This document shows, in pieces, positions 1 to 7,161 of a DNA stretch of 64,000 nt (position 1 is its first letter; each line of letters starts with the position of its first letter). The position numbers were made by a program, and so were the translations under genes. Under the pieces are notes generated by a model, which did not search any database, was not told where the DNA came from, and worked only from the letters and a program-made list of their open reading frames with translations. This stretch comes from JAVJRN01 sp040218415 (lineage in GTDB: Bacteria > Bacteroidota > Bacteroidia > Cytophagales > Cyclobacteriaceae). The stretch spans positions 62,001-126,000 of the forward strand of contig JAVJRN010000049.1 in assembly GCA_040218415.1 (NCBI GenBank). The letters run 5' to 3'.

Positions 1-1148
1 CAGAAGGAAATAGGCAGACGATGACTTTGGGGATGTTTATGAGTCAGTTGGTGAGTCCTGAAAAATTTTCTTTAAACCTGATGCTCAAAGAATCTCATTC
101 TCCTGAGGGAGAATTACTTTCTGAGTATGCTCGAAAAGAGTTTGATGGTGAAGCGCATCAAGGTGAAACACCACTTTGGGCAGCAGATCAAATGGTAGCG
201 TATGCTAAAAAGGCTGTTGAGGCGATTGATAGAGTAGATGGCGTCACCACAGATCGAGAGGAGTTTTCGCGACTAAAGAATGATATGTATTGCTATGAGG
301 CCATGGCCTTGTTCTATTCAGAAAAAGTAAAAGCGGCCATTAGCGTTTTAAAATATGGTTATACAAAAGAGATTGTTGATTTGGAAGTAGCCATTCCTTC
401 GTTGGAGAAAAGTGTGGTTCATTTCCGTACGCTCACAGAATTAACTAAGGACAGTTATCGTTACGCGAACAGTATGCAGACCGCACAAAGACGTATTCCC
501 ATGGGAGGCAATGAGGGTAAGAACAAAACATGGGAGGAGTTACTGCCTTTCTACGAAAACGAATTGACAAACTTTAAGAAAAATGTAGAGCTTCTTAAAT
601 CAATGGGAGGAGTGCAGCCTTTGAGTAATGTGAATGTATTAGATCCAGTGGAAGTAGATATGGGTGGAAAATACCACGGAAAATATGAGCTAAAGGCAGG
701 TCAGAGACCATTTGTGGAAAGCGAGTACGTGATCGAAGGTGTAGCGCCAGAATTAAGTCAACTATTGGGTGTTAAGTACTCTTTTGAGGAATTGGATGAC
801 AATGATACGGAAGTGATTTTCACCAACAAAAAGCCAGTAAAGATGGTAATCGGATTTTTCCAGTCTGATAAGACCGAGTTTTTGTCGCCACCTACCTTGG
901 AGTTTGACGCTTCAGCCAACTTCTACGGGCAAGCTGATATCAAAATCCTGAATGCGCTGAGGATTTCTGGATTGCCTCCTTTAAACGTTCATACCTACAC
1001 TTTTGAGCCAGGGAGTCACTCATTATTATTTGATAATGACGTGTTTTTAGTGCTCGGGTTTATAAGTGCTGACGATACCATCCAACCTAGAGATGCAGGA
1101 TTTACGGTTTCGGGCAAAGCCACAGGCTTAGATTGGCTATTCCATTGA
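1..1148 (+). CDS. C-terminal part of an unrecognised protein (5' end outside window)
   Basis: The reading frame is already open at the left edge: codons from position 3 run without a stop into the ATG at 21, so that ATG is probably internal and the gene starts upstream. About 381 residues are visible. The first ~200 are rich in Leu, Glu, Lys and Ala and look like a long alpha-helical bundle. The last ~165 look beta-rich, and the chain ends soon after a Gly-Leu-Asp-Trp stretch. I recognise no family. Its place at the head of an RG-II-type locus makes an uncharacterised pectin glycosidase possible (large orphan RG-II families such as GH138 or GH139 would be worth testing), but nothing in the visible residues proves this. 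The next gene follows after 73 bases on the same strand. Confidence 0.6.
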   Translation, partial: EGNRQTMTLGMFMSQLVSPEKFSLNLMLKESHSPEGELLSEYARKEFDGEAHQGETPLWAADQMVAYAKKAVEAIDRVDGVTTDREEFSRLKNDMYCYEAMALFYSEKVKAAISVLKYGYTKEIVDLEVAIPSLEKSVVHFRTLTELTKDSYRYANSMQTAQRRIPMGGNEGKNKTWEELLPFYENELTNFKKNVELLKSMGGVQPLSNVNVLDPVEVDMGGKYHGKYELKAGQRPFVESEYVIEGVAPELSQLLGVKYSFEELDDNDTEVIFTNKKPVKMVIGFFQSDKTEFLSPPTLEFDASANFYGQADIKILNALRISGLPPLNVHTYTFEPGSHSLLFDNDVFLVLGFISADDTIQPRDAGFTVSGKATGLDWLFH

Positions 1149-1221
1149 AAGGACACTACAGGGAAGTTCTTGGTAAATCTTAAGATATACTTGAAGAATA
1201 AAGATTTAATAAACAAGCTCA

Positions 1222-2706
1222 ATGAGTACGACACAACACCCCCCTGCCAATGCTTCCCTAGTGGAGCGTCTGGATGCGCTATACGAATATGATCGTGAGC
1301 CAGTCGCAGAAAATAAACTACATGGCTGGAAAACCTTTATTGCGATGTTTTCTGGGGAACATGTAGCAGGTACGGAATTCGTTCTTGGACCGCTAATGGT
1401 TCTTCATGGCGTTTCTGCTTTTGACTTTTTTGTTGGCTTGCTTATCGGAAATACCTTGGCGGTGCTGAGTTGGGCCTTGCTTTGCGCGCCTGTCGCTGTA
1501 AAAGTGAGATTAACCATCTACTGGCAGCTAAGAAAAATATGTGGTCCATATCTGACTGTCATTTACAGTGCATTTTATGCAGTGATATTATGCCTGCTGG
1601 CAGGATCGATGGTGAGTGTAGCCGTCACAGCCATTTCCATTCCTTTTGATATTCCAAATCCGAATTATATAGCTGGAGACGTGATTCCTACTGTTCCATG
1701 GATGTTCTTAGCGTTGGTAGTTGGGATTGTGATCGCAGCTTTGGCTGTACTCGGGTTTGATAAAATTGCTCATTTTTCGAAAATATGTGCACCGTGGATG
1801 GTGTTGGTTTTCTTCGCAGCAGGTATTGCTGTTTTAGCTGATTTGGGAACAAATGGCTTCACTGATTTCTCACGAGTGGCAACTGAAAAAATATTTACTG
1901 GTATTCCAATCGGTAACAATTCGAAATATACAATCTGGCACATCATAGGTTTTTCTTGGTTGTGCAATGCCACCCAACATATCGGAATGGCTGATTTGAC
2001 GATCTTCAGGTATGCGAAAAGCTGGAAACAAGGATTTGCTTCGGCGTTCGGCATGTTTCTAGGTCACTACATGGCATGGATTGCTTCAGGTATTCTATGT
2101 GCTGCATTCTTAGCAGAGGGTCTTACCAATCCGCAACCAGGTAACATTGCATTGTTTGGCGCAGGTGCCGCCGGATTGATCAGCGTTGTTATAGCTGGCT
2201 GGACGACAGCAAACCCTACTTTATATAGAGCTGGTCTAGCTATTCAGGTGGCTACTCCAAATTGGAAGAGATGGAAAGTGACTTTCTTAGCTGGCGTATT
2301 TATGATCATCACGGCATGTATACCTGCGGTTAATGCCTATTTAGATAGAATCATTGGCTATTATGGATTGTTCTTTATGCCACTAGGAGCTTTCATCTTT
2401 GTAGATGTCTGGTTGTTTCCTAAGCTTGGTTTGATTTCTGATTATGCAGAAAAGGCAAAACTATTGATTAGTTGGCCAGCTACCCTTGCTTGGTTTGGTA
2501 GCTTATTTATCATGATTTTCTTTTATGGTAAAGATAATTACGAATGGCTCTCAAATTGGCTAGGTGAACAGCCTAGCTGGCTAGCCGCAATTCAAACCGA
2601 CCTAATGTTTTTGATCGCTCCTGAGTGGTTCTTGAGCGTTTTAATGTACACCGGTTTTAGTATGATCCAGCAAAAAAGTGAAGCCTCCAAAATAGCATTA
2701 TCATGA
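1222..2706 (+). CDS. NCS1-type (purine/cytosine permease-like) transporter
   Basis: This 494-residue integral membrane protein has about twelve hydrophobic segments. The hydrophilic N-terminus (to about residue 35) is followed by a Trp-rich first segment with a Gly-Glu-His motif and a long loop near residues 145-160. Layout, length and the early glycine-rich helices fit the nucleobase:cation symporter-1 family (CodB-like, LeuT fold). Family members usually carry nucleobases, thiamin or hydantoins with Na+ or H+. In this pectin locus the cargo may instead be a sugar-derived small molecule, but the sequence alone does not show that. The gene overlaps the next small gene by ATGA, so the two are probably translationally coupled. 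The ATG at 1222 has no better upstream alternative. Confidence 0.75.
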   Translation: MSTTQHPPANASLVERLDALYEYDREPVAENKLHGWKTFIAMFSGEHVAGTEFVLGPLMVLHGVSAFDFFVGLLIGNTLAVLSWALLCAPVAVKVRLTIYWQLRKICGPYLTVIYSAFYAVILCLLAGSMVSVAVTAISIPFDIPNPNYIAGDVIPTVPWMFLALVVGIVIAALAVLGFDKIAHFSKICAPWMVLVFFAAGIAVLADLGTNGFTDFSRVATEKIFTGIPIGNNSKYTIWHIIGFSWLCNATQHIGMADLTIFRYAKSWKQGFASAFGMFLGHYMAWIASGILCAAFLAEGLTNPQPGNIALFGAGAAGLISVVIAGWTTANPTLYRAGLAIQVATPNWKRWKVTFLAGVFMIITACIPAVNAYLDRIIGYYGLFFMPLGAFIFVDVWLFPKLGLISDYAEKAKLLISWPATLAWFGSLFIMIFFYGKDNYEWLSNWLGEQPSWLAAIQTDLMFLIAPEWFLSVLMYTGFSMIQQKSEASKIALS

Positions 2707-2882
2707 AGACTATCTTAAAAATCATTTCATTAATAGGCTTGATACTGACATTGGTGCCAGCTCTACTCGTTTTTTACGGAGTTATAGATAAATCTACCGA
2801 TTTCATGTTGATGACCATAGGCGTGGTGCTTTGGTTTGCTTCAGCCCCATTTTGGATGAAAAATCCATCACTCGACTCCTAG
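2703..2882 (+). CDS. 59-residue two-helix membrane peptide coupled to the permease
   Basis: A short frame begins with ATG at 2703, overlapping the permease stop in an ATGA junction, and ends with TAG at 2880-2882. It encodes 59 residues. A lysine-containing start precedes a hydrophobic helix at about residues 5-25 rich in Ile, Leu and Val; a short polar turn with Asp-Lys-Ser-Thr-Asp follows; a second hydrophobic helix spans about 34-52; the tail is short and polar. The four-base overlap, the two clean transmembrane segments and its exact fit between the permease and the next gene argue for a real gene. It could be a small accessory subunit or stabiliser of the transporter. I know no family name for it. 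Confidence 0.6.
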   Translation: MKTILKIISLIGLILTLVPALLVFYGVIDKSTDFMLMTIGVVLWFASAPFWMKNPSLDS

Positions 2883-2888
2883 TTTACG

Positions 2889-5564
2889 GTGATTCTAACT
2901 ATAAAAAACCTTAGAACGGAATATAAAGTCAATCCAATTGGCATTGCTACCCAGCATCCAAGATTGAGTTGGCATCTTACTTCAGAGCAATCTGAAGTAG
3001 TTCAAACATCCTATCGAGTTATGGTAGGAGAGAGTTCGGAAGATTTGGAAACCGAAAACTATTTGTGGGATTCTGGAAAGCAAGAGTCAGAGCAATCGAT
3101 TCATGTGGAGTACCATGGACCTGATTTGACATCAACTCAGCGTCTTTTCTGGCAAGTGGAAATAGTTGACAATTATGGAAACCAAGCAAAATCCAGTGTG
3201 GCCTTTTGGCAAATGGGTTTGCTTGATATTTCAGACTGGCAAGCTCAGTGGATAACTCCCATCATAGATAATGACATTTCGCAATCGGAGCCCTGCCCAT
3301 ACCTTAGAAAAGACTTTGAAATTTCAAAAGAAGTCAAAGCTGTCAATCTTTACGGATCGGCTTTAGGTCTTTATGAATTGGAGTTGAATGGAAAAAAGGT
3401 TGGAGAGCAAGTATTCACTCCCGGATGGACGAATTACCACGAGCGGATTCAGTATCAGGTTTATGATATCACTTCTCAGATAAACGCCGGGAAAAATGCA
3501 ATCGGAGCTATTCTTGGAGATGGTTGGTTTAGGGGACATTTTGGCTGGTGGGAAGACAACAGAAATACCTATGGCAAACACCTTGCGCTAATCCTACAGA
3601 TTGAAATAGCGTATCTAGATGGCACTAAAGAATTGGTGATAACAGATGATACATGGGGTACTTCGCAGGGACCAATTCTCAAGTCTGATATTTACAATGG
3701 AGAACTTTATGATGCTCGCTTGGAATTCAAAGATTGGTCAAAACCGAGCTTCGACGATTCAGATTGGAAACCTACAAAGATTCTTAGTCACTCAAAAGAA
3801 CTTCTGATAACTAGCGAAGGAGAAGAAGTTCGTAAAACAAAAGAGCTTAAACCTATAGAACTACTCACTACTCCAAAAGAAGAAAAGGTATTTGATTTAG
3901 GTCAGAATATGGTAGGCTGGGTCAGGCTGCAAGTAAGTGGCAACGCCGGCGACCAAGTGACCATGAAATTTGCAGAGGTTTTAGATCAAGATGGTAATTT
4001 CTACACAGATAACCTTCGAGCCATTGAATGTACAGATCGCTATTTTTTATCTGGAAAAGGTCTAGAAATTTATGAGCCTAGATTCACTTTTCATGGATTT
4101 CGGTATGTAAAAGTTGAAGACTATTCTGGTGAGCTTAATTTAGGAAGCATTACTGGAATAGTCGTGCACTCAGACATGGAGCAAATTGGCCATTTCGAAT
4201 GCTCTGATCCTTTGATCAATCAACTCCAGAGTAATATAGAATGGGGTCAAAGGGGTAATTTTCTGGATGTGCCAACAGACTGTCCGCAGCGTGACGAGCG
4301 TCTAGGATGGACGGGAGATGCACAGGTATTTGCTCCCACCGCAAGTTTCAATTTCAATACAGCACCCTTTTTTACCAAATGGTTAAAGGACTTAGCCACA
4401 GAGCAAAAGGAGGACGGTAGTGTTCCTTGGGTCGTACCAAATATTATCAAAGATGGTGGTGGCACAGGCTGGTCAGATGGGTTTGGAGCTACAGGTTGGG
4501 CGGATGCTGCGGTGATTATACCTTGGACTCTTTATCGCTACTATGGTGATACTCGAATACTTATGGATCAGTTTGACTCTATGAAAGCTTGGGTAGACTA
4601 TATGATTCATCATGCGGGAGACAAGTATGTTTTTGATTTTGGATTTCACTTTGGTGATTGGTTGTCTTTTGCGGAGTACTATACCTACAACTATAACGCT
4701 CCAGACTATGGCTATGCTGGCGCTCATACAGACAAGGAGTTAATTGCCACAGCCTATTTTTATTATTCTGCAACGTTGTTACAGAAATCAGCAGAAATAA
4801 TCGGTCGTCGCGAAGTGGCTGATCAATTAAATAGGCTCCTGCCTAAAATCAAAAAAGCGTGGAATGAGGAGTTTATGACCCGATCAGGACGATTGGTATC
4901 TAGCACTCAGGCAGCTTATGCGATTGGTTTGGTCTTCGGTATTGTAGCTGATGATAAGGTAGAAGTTATCGCTAAAAGATTAGCGGATGATGTCTCGTAC
5001 TTTGGACATCTCACCACTGGTTTTTTGGGAACACCAGTCCTCAATTTTGCATTGTCAGATTTTGGAAATACGGATTTAGCCTTTCAATTATTGCACAATG
5101 ATCGGTACCCATCATGGCTTTATGCGATCAGCCAAGGTGCTACTACGATTTGGGAAAGATGGGATGGTATTAAGCCGGATGGCACTTTCCAGACGGTAGG
5201 CATGAACAGTTTCAATCACTATGCTTATGGAGCTATTGGAGATTGGTTGTATTCACGTGTTGCAGGTATTGATATTGATGAGCAGCATCCTGGATTCAAG
5301 AACATTATTTTCAGGCCGCATATTGGAGATAAATTGACTTACGCCAAAGCGTCGATCAAGACAATGTATGGTGTGGTTTCGGCTGGCTGGAGTGTGGAAG
5401 GCAGTCTGATTAAATACGAACTTGAAATTCCTGCGAATTGTACAGGAACAATTATGCTGGAAAGCAAAAAAGATACCTCGCTGAACGGTGAACGGATAGC
5501 GTTAGGAAAAGAAAATAAATTAAAACTAGGTTCTGGTAAGTATCTGGTAAGCTGGTCTAAATAG
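2889..5564 (+). CDS. GH78 alpha-L-rhamnosidase, no signal peptide
   Basis: This 891-residue protein has the usual GH78 order: N-terminal Ig-like and jelly-roll domains (about 1-330), a linker beta domain, the (alpha/alpha)6 barrel (about 430-790) and a C-terminal beta-sandwich. The family's acid motif is present at residues 464-477, with Asp464 and Glu470 in the DCPQRDERLGW context; Glu470 is the likely general acid. Glu756 in the ATTIWERW context is the likely base. GH78 enzymes release terminal L-rhamnose from pectic and other glycans. The start is GTG at 2889; a TAG three codons upstream rules out a longer N-terminus, and the chain enters its first domain without a hydrophobic leader. The enzyme therefore looks cytoplasmic, unlike the other two GH78s here, and could act on short imported rhamnosides. 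Confidence 0.9.
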   Translation: MILTIKNLRTEYKVNPIGIATQHPRLSWHLTSEQSEVVQTSYRVMVGESSEDLETENYLWDSGKQESEQSIHVEYHGPDLTSTQRLFWQVEIVDNYGNQAKSSVAFWQMGLLDISDWQAQWITPIIDNDISQSEPCPYLRKDFEISKEVKAVNLYGSALGLYELELNGKKVGEQVFTPGWTNYHERIQYQVYDITSQINAGKNAIGAILGDGWFRGHFGWWEDNRNTYGKHLALILQIEIAYLDGTKELVITDDTWGTSQGPILKSDIYNGELYDARLEFKDWSKPSFDDSDWKPTKILSHSKELLITSEGEEVRKTKELKPIELLTTPKEEKVFDLGQNMVGWVRLQVSGNAGDQVTMKFAEVLDQDGNFYTDNLRAIECTDRYFLSGKGLEIYEPRFTFHGFRYVKVEDYSGELNLGSITGIVVHSDMEQIGHFECSDPLINQLQSNIEWGQRGNFLDVPTDCPQRDERLGWTGDAQVFAPTASFNFNTAPFFTKWLKDLATEQKEDGSVPWVVPNIIKDGGGTGWSDGFGATGWADAAVIIPWTLYRYYGDTRILMDQFDSMKAWVDYMIHHAGDKYVFDFGFHFGDWLSFAEYYTYNYNAPDYGYAGAHTDKELIATAYFYYSATLLQKSAEIIGRREVADQLNRLLPKIKKAWNEEFMTRSGRLVSSTQAAYAIGLVFGIVADDKVEVIAKRLADDVSYFGHLTTGFLGTPVLNFALSDFGNTDLAFQLLHNDRYPSWLYAISQGATTIWERWDGIKPDGTFQTVGMNSFNHYAYGAIGDWLYSRVAGIDIDEQHPGFKNIIFRPHIGDKLTYAKASIKTMYGVVSAGWSVEGSLIKYELEIPANCTGTIMLESKKDTSLNGERIALGKENKLKLGSGKYLVSWSK

Positions 5565-5572
5565 AATTTATT

Positions 5573-7144
5573 ATGTTTCGAAAATATATATTAAAAATTG
5601 TATTGTGCATCTTTTGCTCTGGTAGTGCCTTCTTATCTGAAGCTCAGAGCTTCTATGACATCACAAATTATGGAGCTAAAAAGGATGGTTCTGAAAAAGC
5701 AACTGAAGCTATTAAAAAGGCAATTGATGCGGCTACTGAAGCAGGAGGCGGCACTGTTTTCATACCTGCAGGTGAGTATCTTACAGGTCCAATCTATCTA
5801 AAAAGTAATATTACGCTTCATCTGGATGCTGGTGCATACGTCCGGTTTAGCGATACTTTTGACGATTACCTACCCTTTGTTCAGTCACGGTATGAAGGCT
5901 TGATGACTAAGAGTTTTTCTCCACTAATTTATGCTTATGAAGAAGAAAACATAGCCATTACAGGTAGAGGAACACTTGATGGTCAAGGTAAAGAATGGTG
6001 GTATCAAGCAGAACGACTTGGTGGTGCCAATAAGGAAAACTACAGGTTTTATGACCGCTATGAAAAGGAGAATAAGGACACAATAAATGCTTTCAGTCCT
6101 TATAAATCAAAGAAAGGATTTTTGAGACCCCCTTTTATTCAAACTTTGTTTTGCAAGAATGTGAGGATAGAAGGAATCACGATTGTCAATTCACCTTTCT
6201 GGACAGTAACGCCTGAGTTCTGTGAAAATGTAACCATCACGGGAATAACTATCAATAATCCTCCCTCACCGAATACTGACGGTATCAATCCCTCTTCATG
6301 TCGATATGTGCATATTTCGGACTGCCATATCAGTGTGGGTGATGACTGTATTACCATTAAGTCTGGAAAAGATGAAAGTGGCCGAATGATGGCAGTGCCG
6401 GCTGAGAACTATACCATTACAAACTGTACCATGTTATCTGGACATGGAGCAGTGGTGATTGGTAGTGAAATGTCTGGTGGAGTTAAGAAAATCACCATTT
6501 CCAATTGCGTATTTGATGGAACAGACCGTGGAATCAGAATCAAATCTACCCGAGGTAGAGGAGGAGTTGTTGAAGACATCCGAGTGGACAATGTCATCAT
6601 GAAGAATATTAGAAAAGAAGCCATCAGACTCAACATGTTTTATTCTAATGTGCCAGAAGAACCAGTTTCCGAACGTACGCCAATCTTTAGAAATATCCAC
6701 TTTAGTGACATTACAGTTGAGGCCAATATTGCAGTAGAGCTTATTGGATTACCAGAAATGCCGATTGAGAACATCACTTTCAGCAACATTAATTTTACAA
6801 CAAAACAAGGAATGACTATCACAGATGCCAGAAATATTGAAATAGATCATGTGGAAATAAATACGGAAATGGGGCCTTCCTTGCAAGTAATCAATACCAA
6901 GGATATTGAAATTTTCGGATTGAAAACCTACACTCATCACGAGGGGCAACCTACAATTAAGTTTACCAATGTTGAACAAGCTTACCTTAGCGGAAATAGA
7001 GCCACTCTGGGAACCGATGTATTTTTAAAAGTTTTTGGCAGAGAGTCAAAGGAAATTTATCTCCAAAATAACTTCTTGAAGGCAGCCAAGAAACCTATCA
7101 ATAAGTCCTCGGAAGTGAAAGGCGCGGTGCAGATCGATAAATAA
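5573..7144 (+). CDS. GH28 polygalacturonase-family glycosidase, exported
   Basis: This 523-residue right-handed beta-helix protein cleaves alpha-galacturonide bonds in pectin. A signal peptide (Lys-rich start, hydrophobic core, cleavage near Ala-Gln at about residue 25) precedes the helix. All four GH28 signatures are visible: NTDG at 234-237, GDD with Asp257 and Asp258, GHG at 290-292 and RIK at 322-324. Asp236, Asp257 and Asp258 are the catalytic acids by family knowledge. Length and the N-terminal NYGAKKDG-type entry to the helix match bacterial exo-acting and rhamnogalacturonan GH28s. It lies 8 bases after the GH78 and 17 before the GH95, so the three are probably co-transcribed. Whether it acts on HG or the RG-II backbone cannot be told by eye. 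Confidence 0.92.
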   Translation: MFRKYILKIVLCIFCSGSAFLSEAQSFYDITNYGAKKDGSEKATEAIKKAIDAATEAGGGTVFIPAGEYLTGPIYLKSNITLHLDAGAYVRFSDTFDDYLPFVQSRYEGLMTKSFSPLIYAYEEENIAITGRGTLDGQGKEWWYQAERLGGANKENYRFYDRYEKENKDTINAFSPYKSKKGFLRPPFIQTLFCKNVRIEGITIVNSPFWTVTPEFCENVTITGITINNPPSPNTDGINPSSCRYVHISDCHISVGDDCITIKSGKDESGRMMAVPAENYTITNCTMLSGHGAVVIGSEMSGGVKKITISNCVFDGTDRGIRIKSTRGRGGVVEDIRVDNVIMKNIRKEAIRLNMFYSNVPEEPVSERTPIFRNIHFSDITVEANIAVELIGLPEMPIENITFSNINFTTKQGMTITDARNIEIDHVEINTEMGPSLQVINTKDIEIFGLKTYTHHEGQPTIKFTNVEQAYLSGNRATLGTDVFLKVFGRESKEIYLQNNFLKAAKKPINKSSEVKGAVQIDK

Positions 7145-7161
7145 AAGACTAAAACCCCTAC

